From: Roridomyces roridus | Taxonomy: Eukaryota; Basidiomycota; Agaricomycetes; Agaricales; Mycenaceae | Reading direction: 5' to 3' | Assembly: GCA_029378245.1 (NCBI GenBank) | Contig: JARKIF010000032.1 | Location: 1 to 64,000 of the forward strand | Length of the DNA: 64,000 bases | In this document: one piece after another, positions 1 to 11,532 of the stretch | Layout of the letters: every line of letters begins with the position of its first letter | How positions within the stretch are numbered: the stretch's first letter is position 1 | Made by a program: the position numbers and the translations under genes | Notes under the pieces: generated by a model | What the model saw: only the letters and a program-made list of their open reading frames with translations | Databases searched by the model: none | Told to the model about the DNA's origin: nothing

Positions 1-7
1 CCTCCGC

Positions 8-1591
8 ATGCGCCTCTTTCTCGGCATAGTTGGGCTCTTAGCGGCTGGTTTCTGTCGGGCGGCAGCCCCCTCTGTTTCTGTCATCTCCAACACCCAACTC
101 GACGCTCATGGCATCTACTTTGTTTCTTATGATGGACTTGTCAGCGTCAATTCGTTCCAGGTAAGCCATTTTATCTCGTCTTTGACCTGTACCGAGTCGT
201 TACAGGAATCAGCTGTGCTTGCGTTTGGAAACTGGCAGTTTGCCGCATGGTACACTTCCTCTGGTGCAGCAGTGCTAGCCCGTAGAGCTCTTCCTTCCGG
301 TGCTTGGTCTACCCTCCAACTGCCCCACAATTTATCCACAGAGGACTCGCATAACGCGATAAATCTGGGAGTCTCCCCCGCCGATGGCAAAATCCACGTT
401 GCTCTCGATTGCCATTCAACTGTCATGTTCTACACGAGCTCGGTGTCCAATCTCGCTGCCAGCGGTGCCAGCTGGGACGCCAGTCAATTTGCCCCAGTCA
501 CGAACACTCTGGGCACCCTGAATATCGGCACTGAAATAACTTATCCGCAATTTGTGATTACGCCGAGAAACTCCCTCCAATTGGTTTACCGCACGGGAGT
601 ATCGGGTGACGGTGCTACTCAGCTCGCCGAATATACCAACGGAATATGGTCCAATGTGGGCTCATGGGCGTCCGCTACTGGAACGTACACTGCCCCAGAT
701 GGCGCTGTCAGCACACTGCGCAACCTGTACATTCATGGTCGCCTCTTTCCTTTCGCCAAATGCCGCGTTTCTGACTGGAATTTCCAGGGTTCACTTACCA
801 CGGCCAGAGAGCCTACGTGTCAGGAACTTGGAGAGAACAAAACGGAGCGGTCAGCTGCAGTAGTCTTGGTCTCACGAACCATGACACGGTCTATTTCTAC
901 TCGGATGATTTGGGTTTGTCTCTCTTCTGTATGCCGGCGCATATGGTAACGATTTTACAGGTCGCACCTGGCACAATAGCGCAGGGACGCAAATAGGGAC
1001 TTCTGGGTCAAACTTGGTCAACGTCAACACGGCAGGGATTATTGTCGATTCGCTGGATGCCGACCACGGACTGATGAATCAAGAATCGCAAACGGTCGAT
1101 TCAGCTGGCCTTCTCCACATAATTATATCCTATGTCCCAGGTGACCCACATTCCAGCATGCAGTCGTACAGTCTAATTGTTCTTTCCTAGGACGATTTAC
1201 CCAATGCGTTGAGAATTACGAGACGGACAGACCTGCGTTCGCAAGAGCCTTCCATCTATACCAGTCCGCCAACGGCACATGGACAAAGGTGGAGATCCCC
1301 TTCGCCATCCAGTCTGTCGGTCGTTCTCAGATCGTTATGGACGCGGACGACAATGTATACGTCTTTTCACCCTTTGTCCGCGTTGTCACGTCGAGCAAAG
1401 AAACCGGGTGGACTGACTGGACCATAATTTATAATGGCACGGCGGCTGGGCTGAACGCGTTTGGGGAAGTGACTTTGGACAGGTCGAGGGTTTCAAGTGC
1501 CAATATCGTCTCCGTTCTATACCAACAAAATGGCACTGGCACGACTACACCATCTCCCGTCCAGGTGATTGATTTCAAGCTGAATGGATAG
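8..1591 (+). CDS. Secreted BNR-repeat family protein
   Basis: Five exons (8-160, 206-737, 788-913, 961-1140, 1191-1591) join to about 463 residues. The first 19 or so residues (MRLFLGIVGLLAAGFCRA) form a signal peptide. The body has features of fungal BNR-repeat proteins resembling sialidase or polysaccharide-lyase beta-propellers: VDSLDADHGLMNQESQ, IHGFTYHGQRAYVSGTW and RAFHLYQSANGTW. The likely role is secreted carbohydrate binding or cleavage; the substrate cannot be told. The first intron is 45 nt and in frame, so reading through it does not break the ORF. The stop lies in the first unit of a 48-bp tandem duplication. The gene starts 8 bp from the window edge, so an upstream start cannot be excluded. 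Confidence 0.75.
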
Positions 1592-1671
1592 GATAGGATA
1601 GGATTGACCGCGGCAGTCAGTGTCAAGCTGAATGGATAGGATAGGATAGGATTGACCGTGGCAGTCAGTGT
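1576..1671. repeat. Tandem duplication, 2 x 48 bp
   Basis: Two 48-bp units (1576-1623 and 1624-1671) differ at one base (ACCGCGG versus ACCGTGG). Each contains a short GGATA run. The stop codon of the BNR-repeat gene lies in the first unit, so the duplication extends the 3' UTR and also duplicates the last codons. Confidence 0.9.
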
Positions 1672-1713
1672 TGACGTTGATACATGTATACGTGTTATTT
1701 GTTAGTCCAAACA

Positions 1714-3461
1714 ATGTCCCAGCTCACCTCCCTGATTGGACTCCAGCTCTTGTCCAGGGCCTTCACCTTCTTGCTTAACCAGGGTCTGTTTCGATTAGCC
1801 TCTCCCGGTGCATTTGGCACCGCCGCAATACAGTTTGAATTGTTCTCAAGCACAATTCTCTTCCTCAGCCGCGAAGGCGTCCGGAATGCGTTACTACGTG
1901 TCAAACGATCCCAGGACGGCTCCTGGAAGGCGGGAAACCTATCTTTCCTCCCATTATGCATTGGGCTGCCGCTTGCGCTGGCCACGAGCATTGGTTACGC
2001 GCGTTTCGCCGCAGAAGAAACTCGGTCCCAGTCGGGGTTTTATGGGGGCATTTCAGTCTATGCCGTCGCGGCGATAATTGAGCTGTGGTGTGAGCCAATG
2101 CATAACCAGTGAGTGCGTAGAGCCGCGCGCTCTTTTTATTCACGGTCGCGCAGGGCAATGTCCGAATCCAAGACACACGTTCGCGTACGCGCCGAGGGAA
2201 TGGGCGTAGTGTTCAAGACACTATCCACGTTTCTCGTGCTCTTGTACGATTCAAGAGCGAATATGAACGGGGCTTTGGCCCTCATGGCTTTCGCTGCCGG
2301 GCAGCTTTCGTATTCCCTCTGTCTTATGCTCGTATATCTCTCGGAATACGGCTTCTCGGCGCTATTCCCCTCGAGTACCGTTAGGTTGGTGAAAAATTCA
2401 CCTTTTCAACCGCCTTTTCATTTTGAACAGTGCCGTTGACCAGGAAATATCCTGGCTCTCGTGGACGATGACTTCTCAGTCTGTCATCAAACACTTCCTT
2501 ACCGAGGGCGATAAATTTGTGTTGGGAGCGTTCAGCCCGTTGAGTGACCAGGGGGGATACGCAATCGCCGTCAACTACGGCATGTCCGCATCGCTATGTT
2601 TTCCTCTTTTACTTATTCCTTTCAGGATCTTTGATAGCCCGAATAATATTCCAACCCATCGAAGAAACCTCGAGAATATCGTTCTCCAGGACGTTAGCTC
2701 CCCCGGCTAGCCGAGAAGCGCTCAGTACAGCGTCTCAAACCCTCCTCACACTCCTCTCCGTCCAAACATCATTCTCCATCATTCTACTGGTATTCGGTCC
2801 TGCTTACCTCCCTGTTCTTCTTCCTATGCTCTTGCCACGCCAATATCTCGCCACGAGTGCTCCACGTGTTCTCAGTGCTTGGGTGTGGTACATCCCCGTC
2901 CTGGCGCTCAACGGTGGGCTGGAAGCCTTCATCTCAAGCGTTTCCACGCCCAGAGACCTGAATCGGCAGAGTTGGTGCGTTGTTTTCTCTGATCATCCTT
3001 CTCTTTCTAAAAATCTTCACAGGTGGATGGCCGTCTTCTCTGTAATCTACATCGGCGCAGCTGTCCAATTATACAATATGCAACTCGGCGACCCTTCTTT
3101 GGTGTACGCCAACATCATCAATCTCAGCGCTAGGATCGCATACGCAGTCTACTTTGTGTCCATCTATTTCACCAACAACAACGCGCGCGCCTCCTTGACG
3201 TGGTCCCAAGCTCTGCCACACTGGAAACTTACCTTGGCCTGCCTCATCTCATGGGCAGTTGTAGGGCAAAGTGAGAGGCGGTTGGATGTTCTGGGCACGG
3301 TCGTCAGAGCAGGCGCCGGCTTTTCCGTCCTGCTCAACAAAAATGTACTTTTGCATGTCGGACTAGGAGGCGTGATGGGGTGTGTGTGCCTCGCGACGTG
3401 GTGGATTACCGACGGTCCACGGCTCATCGCACAGTGGAGAGGGCGTGTTAAAAAGGATTAG
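1714..3461 (+). CDS. RFT1: RFT1 oligosaccharide translocation protein
   Basis: Polytopic ER membrane protein of the RFT1 family, needed to bring the Man5GlcNAc2-dolichol intermediate of N-glycosylation to the lumenal side. The start is diagnostic (SQLTSLIGLQLLSRAFTFLL, then GLFRLASPGAFGTAAIQFEL). Later exons give VYAVAAIIELWCEP, the DQEISWLSWTMTSQSVIKHF loop, GDKFVLGAFSPLSDQGGYAI and PVLALNGGLEAF. At least four introns lie near 2109-2153, 2386-2431, 2583-2625 and 2974-3021. An in-frame ATG also lies at 1684; 1714 is preferred because the RFT1 homology starts there. Its stop is 19 bp from the convergent FIG4 stop. Confidence 0.9.
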
Positions 3462-3480
3462 AATGTTGTACAGTAAATTA

Positions 3481-5791
3481 TTATCCTCCAAGCCATCGTT
3501 CGTAATTATACGAGGGCTGTACTTCCTTACGGCCATCAAGATACTGCTTTGATCCATGCTCGACATACGTGACGAACTCCTTCGGGATTTCGCCTGTCCA
3601 ATCAGGGACTTCACCCAAGGCTGTTCGAACGGCCAAGGAGTACATGTCCAGGTCCTTTCGCTCGCCCGATGTACTAGGTGCATCAAGCAATTCCTGATAT
3701 TGGTCAATGTATCTTTCGATGTGGTCAGGAAAAACGCGCAAAGGTAAAGAAGAACACACACCCCTGATACTCTGCCTCCTCAGTCTCCGAAACCGAGGGA
3801 TCAAGCAAGTAGCGCGCAAGTCCCTCTGTTGAATGGCGATCCACTTCTGGCTCCACATCAGGTTTCTTGGTCTCCACCCGATCTGGAACCTTGCTGTGAT
3901 TATTCTTCAAGCTTGAAGATGGGTTGGACCCGATCCAACGCCGTACGCCTTGGACAACACTAAAACCTCGTGAGTTGTTTGAACAACTTGACCAGATTCA
4001 CATGCCTCGGTTGATGCCTGGAATTGCTATGCGCCTCGAACGGACTATGATTGAGGTCTTTGGCGGTCTTACTAAGTCAAGAGTGAGCTTGTCTTATAAA
4101 CAAATACATCCCACTTACCCAGGAAGCTTGAGCGTACTATTCATCGAATACGCGAAATGCTTTCCGAGAGACGTAAACAGCAACGGCCGGTAGTACTCGA
4201 CCCAAAAGTCGCTCTTGTTCTGTACAAATTCACGCAACCCCCGGTCGCAGTCATTGAGCGCATACGGCGGTTGCAGGTGCTTCTCGTGGAACCATTTCTG
4301 GTATCCACCTCGGATAGCTGGGTGTATTATAGGGCGCTCGCTCTGTACCCCGAGAAAGAGATTGATGGCCGTTTGCTTGTCCGCGTCTTCATCCAGTCAG
4401 ATAAGGGAATGTTTGCTAAAGTAAAGACTGACCCAGGAGCGAATTGGTGTAAAATCGTCGGATGTTTTCAATGATATCTCTGGAATGGCTGTTCCAGTGA
4501 GGCATCCGACGGTAAGTCTCCACACGATTGACGAGGGCGCTCCCGGTGTATTGCAATGCAATAGCTGGCGACAATGTTATTTATTGCCATGATAGAAATG
4601 GATCGGATGGACTCACAATCCCCGTGATCGTGATACATCTCGGTCAACATATTCACCGCGTCTGAATCAAAAGACAGGTTCGGATTCTCTACGACTCCAA
4701 GCGCATACAATTGGTGGCCCAGGGCGCGTTTCCCAAAGACAAACTGGGCAGCATTGGTGCGGTCAAGACAATCGACACAGTTTGTCCGGCAGATCCCGTT
4801 CTGTAATGAGATTGTGCTCCGCCACGGTATTTCGCTGTCCCTAGTAACGAACGATTACAACTGAAGACAGGGAGTTCGGAATCACGCACTCTGCTTCATT
4901 CTGCAAATAGTGGGAATAAGGCTCTGGCCCGGAGTGGAAGAAGCTTGTCATTTGGATAGACTCTTCAGCCATGTCTTCCAGAATACTGATCACGTCTTGA
5001 GTCTTCTCCTTGTACGCTCGCGACATATCCCAGGGCCGATATTTCATCCGCTTATCCCGGGGCAGGAACTGATTGAGGTACTCGACGCATTGAGTGTACT
5101 CGTCAAGCAGCTTCGACTCGCGCGCTACAGGCTCGCGCTTCTTGATCAAATTCAATATCATGATGGGAGCACCATAACGCTTGAATAGATCGTCGAAATG
5201 TCGAGAGGCAGCGGTGTAGAATGGGTCGACAACGCTGACTGGGACATGGAATTAGTTCGAATGGCCGTTTATCTGATCGAGAAGCTAACTTTCGATCGGG
5301 GGACGTGGGCTCATACTGTTGGTCTCCTGTGTCCAGTGTATTGGTATGCTCCCCCGATACTAGCAGAATGGTGAATTTTACGAATCTTTGTACAGACTAG
5401 GAACACACCTGAACATAACTCGTATAATTTGGGCTTGGTTGTCGATCTGACGCAAAGTCGCGACGGGATGGATAGTAAAAAGGAGTAGTCAGAGCCTCGG
5501 ACACAATTTGTTCGGTCTCAACCTCGTTCGCGACGTTACCCTTAGGTAGAAGTCAGCCACGTGAACGAGACAGAGGAGGACTACAGACCTCATCGTTCAC
5601 ACCACGTTTCAGGTATCGCGCACCAGCATAGTGGCGGGACCTGCGTGCAATGAGGGTGACATAGATGACGCGGCCCAAAACAGTCAGTTCTGTTTGATAT
5701 GAGGAGAGAGAGTGGCACGGAGGTACAAAAACGCACTGGCTTGGTCGACGTGTCCGTGGACGAGGGGTAATATCCAATATGGTGATGTGTG
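3481..5791 (-). CDS. FIG4: SAC-domain phosphoinositide phosphatase, FIG4-like, 5'-truncated
   Basis: Spliced minus-strand reading recovers the C-terminal two thirds of a FIG4-type PI(3,5)P2 5-phosphatase of the vacuolar membrane. Visible in order: [40 protein letters not shown], the [13 protein letters not shown] block, PHFDDLF-type and ILNLIKKRE segments, and the catalytic CxxNCxDCLDRTN motif (read as [17 protein letters not shown]). The tail (3481-3925) is acidic and ends [10 protein letters not shown]. Upstream of about 5791 the frame closes (TAA three codons before the last plausible exon residue). The roughly 200-residue N-terminal half of the SAC module is not found between here and the next gene, and no good start codon is in frame. 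It may be a 5'-truncated copy or pseudogene. Confidence 0.75.
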
Positions 5792-5984
5792 GCGATGTGT
5801 TTGGCATGCTATTTAGCATAGCTTCTCACCACCACCGCTACCACCGACCCCTGTCGAGTCTTGTAGCGAGCACCGTACGCATCGACGTTCCTGTCGGTGT
5901 AGACTTCCATCGACCACTACAAACCTCTCTATTCACGACCCTCGTGGTCGTCAGTACAGAATTCCTCCGCAGCTTCGTCCACAC

Positions 5985-6608
5985 ATGGATCCCCTAACTC
6001 ACACCCGGCATACTCCCTCCGCTCGATTTCCTGCGCTCTCGCTCTTTCCGAACCCGAAGGACAAAGGTGCATGTGCCAGGTTTCGGTTGGCTCGCAAGAG
6101 ACGCGGACCATCGCACACAATGCCCTCGATGCCTGCTGCGGGCAACACTGCAGTATGGCAGGAGATTGTCTCAGTACGGCGGCATTTCAATCAACTGTCT
6201 GCCCTGGTTCTGCAGCAGAGCCAGTTGATGACCGAGCTTTTGTCCGCTCATGCTCGCACTGGCGCCGTTCCGCCGTGTCTGTGCCCCTCGTCCCTCGTTG
6301 CCACTGCCGCCGCAGGCGATTCCCGCGATGTAGTCCTTGCCGCTCCACGACCATCCGACACCGTCATCGCTGACGCTACGTTGGGGCCTTCCGTTCCAGG
6401 TGTCTCAGCATTGCCCCAAGCTGACCCTATTGCGGGCTCTACCCCTGTCTACTTATCGACGTCGGTCTCCGGCAAACTGGACAACTCTTTGTCATCGCCC
6501 GCTGTCTCTCCGGCGCCCCCATCTCACTCAAGCTCGCGCCGTAAAGCGGACGACTCCCTGCCCAAGTTGAGAGGGCTGTTCAACAGGAAAAACACCAAAG
6601 GAGGGTAA
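5985..6608 (+). CDS. Hypothetical protein, Ser/Pro/Ala-rich
   Basis: Uninterrupted ORF of 207 codons; the internal ATG at 6121 (MPSMPAAGNTAVW) is an alternative start. It has a short predicted helix (WQEIVSVRRHFNQLSALVLQ), then a low-complexity Ser/Pro/Ala stretch and a basic tail (LPKLRGLFNRKN). No known family recognised. It sits where the missing 5' part of FIG4 would be expected. It could be a genuine orphan gene or a chance ORF. Confidence 0.35.
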   Translation: MDPLTHTRHTPSARFPALSLFPNPKDKGACARFRLARKRRGPSHTMPSMPAAGNTAVWQEIVSVRRHFNQLSALVLQQSQLMTELLSAHARTGAVPPCLCPSSLVATAAAGDSRDVVLAAPRPSDTVIADATLGPSVPGVSALPQADPIAGSTPVYLSTSVSGKLDNSLSSPAVSPAPPSHSSSRRKADDSLPKLRGLFNRKNTKGG

Positions 6609-6731
6609 TTGTTGGTGATTCATGATGCTGCATGGATAATATGTACTATTTTACTTTACTTGATGAGTTAGCGAGGTAGATCAGTTTCTAGTTTACCTGA
6701 GTCCAAACTTGGGCGTAGCTGACCAATATCA

Positions 6732-6759
6732 TTGTATTTCTTGTATTTCTTGTATTTCT
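6732..6759. repeat. 9-bp microsatellite, three units
   Basis: Three head-to-tail copies of TTGTATTTC lie just past the 3' end of the sirtuin gene. Confidence 0.8.
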
Positions 6760-6781
6760 AGCTACAGACTTGCTAGACTCA

Positions 6782-7811
6782 TCACTCTACTCTCACCACC
6801 TCTCTCTCCAGTCCCAACGCCTTCGGCAGCGTCTCTTCGCATGGCCCAAGGAACAGAAAATCTGCCGACATATCTCCCGAGCTTCGATCGAGATTGAATA
6901 CAGCTACTTTGCCGCCCTGTCTCTGTACTTTCGACGCGTATGACGCTGCCGGGTACACCTATGCAACGTGAATATTTTTCGCCTGGGGACATTCAACACC
7001 CACAGTCGAGCTTGTGCCAACAACGAGACACAAATTGGCCCCTTGGACCAATTGGTCAATCTCATCCAGGTGTTGCGGCATCTCCCCAAACCACACCACA
7101 CCAGGCCGTGCCAGTGCCGAGCATTTGAGGCAGCGAGGTAGAGACTGGATATTGGATACCTGCGAACGACCGACCTTTGTCTGCATCGATGACGCTTGAC
7201 CCGTCCCCGAGCGGAAGGGTCGAGGTATCGACTTCCACATGCCCACACTTGCTGCATTGAATGTCGAAGATGCGGCCATGCATCTCCAGCAGAGGAGCAA
7301 TGTCCTTGGCTTTGGTCGGATGTTGTTCCAAAGTTGTAGCTAGCGCCCTTTTGCTCAATTCATCCACGTTCTGAGTTATGATCGCAAACTCAGAATTAGG
7401 AGCCGAGGCTTTACGCGTAGTGGACAGCGAAAAGAGCGCCAGGGCCTTGTGCGCGGGGTTCGGCTGCGCTGCTCGAGCACTAGACATATGAGAATGTGCC
7501 TGCATACCCTAACGATGGGCTCACGTCTCGCGTCTATAGTGATAAAATTGCCAAACGAGCAACGGATCTCGCTCGAAAGCCTCTGGGGTTGCGAGAGACA
7601 TGGCATCGTATTTGTGCCACATTCCCCCGGCCCCCCTGAACGTTGGAATGCCTACATAGCATGGGATGAGATGAGGAAAGCGCCAATTTCGTACGATACC
7701 TGACGCGGCAGATAATCCGGCACCACAGACGGCAATGATCTTATTCGGCTTGCCATCTGCGCGCGGCTCCAGCAAACGCTTGAATTCAGCGAAGTCGGTG
7801 GACGGGGACAT
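6782..7811 (-). CDS. Sirtuin, class III (SIRT5-like) NAD-dependent deacylase
   Basis: Spliced product starts [14 protein letters not shown]. It carries the NAD-binding [18 protein letters not shown], catalytic ITQNVDELS and [16 protein letters not shown] (active-site His, first Cys pair), then CLKC (second Cys pair), [24 protein letters not shown] and [17 protein letters not shown] has the Tyr and Arg that mark class III sirtuins favouring succinyl or malonyl lysine, so protein-lysine desuccinylation, perhaps mitochondrial, is inferred. One intron separates GTSSTV from YPAA; another follows LSAASGI. The stop is TGA at 6784-6782. The next minus-strand gene ends 78 bp upstream of this start. 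Confidence 0.88.
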
Positions 7812-7888
7812 TTTCACTGAATGAAGGCGGGAAGAGAGTGTTATGCCGCCCGCGATTGCATGAGAACGAATCATAACTATCATAGCCT

Positions 7889-10800
7889 CTATGACTCCAT
7901 CATCCCTACATCAAAGTCCGACGGCTCCATCGCCCGTAGCCTCCGCTCAATAACCTGATTCAATAAAAGCTATGGCTCCTGTCAGCTAGGACCTCAAAAT
8001 AAGGAAGAAAGAAATACCATTCGCTCCAAGCCTACAAAACCGCCAAACTTGTTGACCCTCTCCTCCGGGTTCAGATCCAGAAATTCCTCCAGGTCAATCT
8101 GGCACAGTATCACGAATGCAGCAAACCGGTTCATCCCATCAGCTGCCGCGAGATCCTGTTCGCCCTGGAAACACGGGAATCAGCAACACAAGAAAGAGAA
8201 CGCGGAAAACGCGTACCTCGGGAACGTCGTCATCAAGCCACGCCCGATCTCCCCACAACGCGTGCGACTCGTCACTGGCCTCTGCTAAATCCCCAAAATA
8301 CCGCGTTACCATCGCAGCCTCCTCCACCGTATCTGCAAACGCGTACTGGACGACGCAATCCCGGCGTTTCGCCTCACATGCTTCCTGAATGCCAACATCC
8401 CGCCTCAGCTTCCCAAGAGCCTTGAGCACTGGCGGCGAGTACGCAAACAGCTCAGATGCAGCGTTCGATGAGCCTGTTCTGGGCTGGTAGGATCGCGCGG
8501 CAGGATACGCGTCGAATATTACGAGTAAACGCGAGTAAAGCCATGATTGTTGGCAGACCCGCGTCACGAGATCAGCGCACTCGGAAGGCAGGGTTAGCAG
8601 GTTGGTGAATATGATGGCCGTGTGGGGATCGAGGATAATGTCCACACCATCAAGCGAGTTGCGTTCGATGAGATCGACAGCACATGCACGAGAGCGGAGG
8701 ATACGGACAAGGGCCTGCTTCTGAACCAGGTCCATGGATACCATGTAGCGATGGAGAGTTTGCGGTGGGTTCCTGGACGATGGTAAACGCAGTGTATTTC
8801 GATCATATATGTTGTCCGGTATATCATGCGACGGTTCTTGAGGTGTATCTTGAGGTATGAGGGGCTTTTCGGGGACGGGACCGGAAACTTTCTTCGCTCT
8901 GAGTTTGGCAAACTCCGAGATGCCGAGGGAATGAGTCGCCATGTCTGGCTCAAGAGCAAGAGAGGGCGGCTTCGTGACGACGGCCGAGTCGTTCACGATC
9001 GCAGTCGGATGGGGCTCGAACATTTGGGAATAGGTTTCGTCCGAATAGTCTGTGGGAGGTGCCGCAAGTTGCGTCGGCTGAGCCGAGTCAAATGAAAGGA
9101 TTTCAAAATCTTGGCACTCCTGCATCGCATAATCCATCTGGGAAGCAAAGGGAGATCTTGAAACATCATCCGGATTGAGCTGCTCGAAATCGCCACGTTC
9201 GTACACCTGCGTAAAGGGAGGGATATTCTCCTTGTCGACATCATGCGGATCAATGTAGCCAGTGAGCATGTCCTGAGCCAAGTCGAAAGGCTCAAAGGAA
9301 ACACCCGAGTCGTCAAAGAATTCATCTTGCGCCAACCTGGGACGCTTGGTGCCTCTGACATCGAACAGAGGGTCTTCGAGAGAATCATCCGAGTCGATAT
9401 CATCTTCTTCAACTTCATCCGCAAGACCTGCCGCTCTTCTGCGCTCCTTTCGCGACAACGCGATATGGCACGGGGCGATCAGCGGAAATGGCTCCACAGG
9501 CATGTCGTCTTCAGGCCACATTTTGATGTAACAGGTCTCTCGCTCTGCTGAATCAAGCATGGCAGGTATTCTTTCCAACAGAATCACGATTTCCGTGACC
9601 AGATCCGCAGCGTCCGCATCGAAGAGGTCCGTCACTTTCAGAACCTCAGAGTGGCTGGGGATCCGCGTCTTTGCAGCCACAGGGCTAGGATGTGATCGTC
9701 AGTACATTGGTCAGGATTACCCAACAACGTACACCCAAGAAAGCTCGACGTTTAAAGATGGGATTCCTTTGGCCTTTTTGAGGAATTGGTGCGTCGCATG
9801 GGCCGCTTGGCCTTTGGCCTTCAGGGGCTGGACAAAGTTTGCGAGATTCAAAGGAAGGAACAACGCGTTGGGCGCGTGCTCGTTGGGAGGAGGCAGAGCC
9901 GGAACTGTTCGAATGAGTGGCTGGAGAATGCCCAGGTGGTTCCAACTGACTGTCGAAGAGGAGCTGCTCATTCGTGTCCAATTTTTCATTCCGTATGAAA
10001 TCTCCGGGATTTTTTCGTTGGTGTCCATATAGTTGTTCGATGTCATGATCGAGCTCCTCTCGCTTAATGACAGTGGATGGCGAATCTGGTTGCCCAAGCA
10101 TGGAAGTGGCCGGTTCCGTCGAAAGAGGTGCCCACACTGGTGCTTTTTGTACAAGCGGCGTAATGAACGATCCGAAGCTGGTTGGAAATGAAAACAGGTT
10201 AACCTCTGAAATGCTGGACCCACTCCTTCCCGTGGCCGATGGGGGAGGTTTTCTTCCTCACACCTCCGATACGTCTGACTCGCGGTATTTGGGGGAGCTC
10301 TGTTGGAGAGATTTAAAACCGAATGAGTTCCAGGTCACTCCGACGAACCCATTTTTGTGGGATATACTGGAGGCGGCGTCGTGTCCGGCGTTGACCTGAA
10401 GAGTTCATCTATTTGGTCCGATTCCTGGCTCGAAGGCGGCGTGGGTGAAGGGGACGAATGATAAGCATCTGCAAAGTATGAAAACAAGCATTTTCCGAGA
10501 ACGAATCGCGTACGCCAGCCGTTGACAATCACCATATTCTGTTTGTAGAGTTCGGGCTCTATTTCTTCCACTTTGACCGGGGGGAGTATTACAGCCGGGA
10601 GGCTTGCGACACCCTTCAGGCCTGAAGGCGGCGGATCAGCCTCGCGCACTCCACCTCGAACCCGTTGCCGCCGTGGGAAGATGGGCATGAAGGGCGGTTC
10701 TGGTCGCGACTTCGGAGGAATCGGAGGGGAGTCGGGGCGAGCTGATGGGTCCAGATCCAGATGCCGGTTCTTGTGCCCTCTGATCATCACAGCGGAATTG

Positions 10801-11532
10801 AGAAGGGAGCGCACTGCGTCGTGCTCTTTCTGGTGCAACTGCCAACTACAGTTGCTGGTTTGCGGTTTGAGGCCACGTTCACACAATAGAGAAAAGAAAG
10901 CGCACAGGACAAGATCTGGCTTCACCAAAGGCTGTATAACCGGCTCGTTCTCGATAGGCTTGATAGACTGTGATGTCAAAAATTCCGGATGCGAGGCGGG
11001 AAGAGATTGGAAGAAGTTGTTTGAACCAGGTTTGGGTGTTTCCCGTCTGGCATGACTGGTGAGTATGGGAGACATTGGCCGCCAAACGGGGGAACATGAT
11101 TCAACTGCAGGAGGTCGACACGACGCATTCAACACAGAAAGATGGGCTTACAGTTGGATTCCTGGAGAAAGACGCGATCGGATTTCGGTTTCTCGGGTTT
11201 CAAGAGCTTTTTGATGCATTGAATCGCGTCTGGAGTAGACTGGAATCTCTCCTGGAATGCTTCAAGCGATCCCAGGCCGTGTATTCGTGTCAGAGTTTCG
11301 TACGGATCGGTGGGTAGGATGAGAGAATTGGGGTCAGTAGTGGGAATCGTCGTCAGATATTGGTTATCGAGCTAGATGCCACGGGTAAGAGCATGTAACG
11401 GGAAGTAGGAATCATACGAACGTCCAAGACAGCCTGTTCAGTCAACTGAATGTAGTCCGCCGTCAAGTAGTTGAGAGCATAGTTGAGCAGCAACTGGCGA
11501 GCGTGGACGCGTAACGCGTGTTCACTGTCCAT
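7889..11532 (-). CDS. Large nuclear-type protein, candidate SHOC1/Zip2-like (XPF-related) meiotic factor
   Basis: Exons starting at ATG 11532 ([20 protein letters not shown]) join through introns (donor GTTCGT after EQAVLD; donor GTAAGC at about 11143) into roughly 1,050-1,100 residues, ending [21 protein letters not shown]. The middle is acidic and disordered, with nuclear-type basic patches. The C-terminal third has a mixed alpha/beta segment ([20 protein letters not shown], then LVIFDAYP) resembling the inactive XPF-like nuclease fold of SHOC1/Zip2, which stabilises meiotic crossover intermediates. That assignment rests on fold-like pattern only, and no catalytic ERKxxxD motif is seen. An uncharacterised DNA-repair scaffold is the alternative. 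The gene itself is well supported by continuous spliced reading. Confidence 0.55.

Noticed and set aside
10573..11055. Plus-strand ORF inside the SHOC1-like gene
   Set aside because: The minus-strand frame is supported by splice continuity over several kb; this one has no features.
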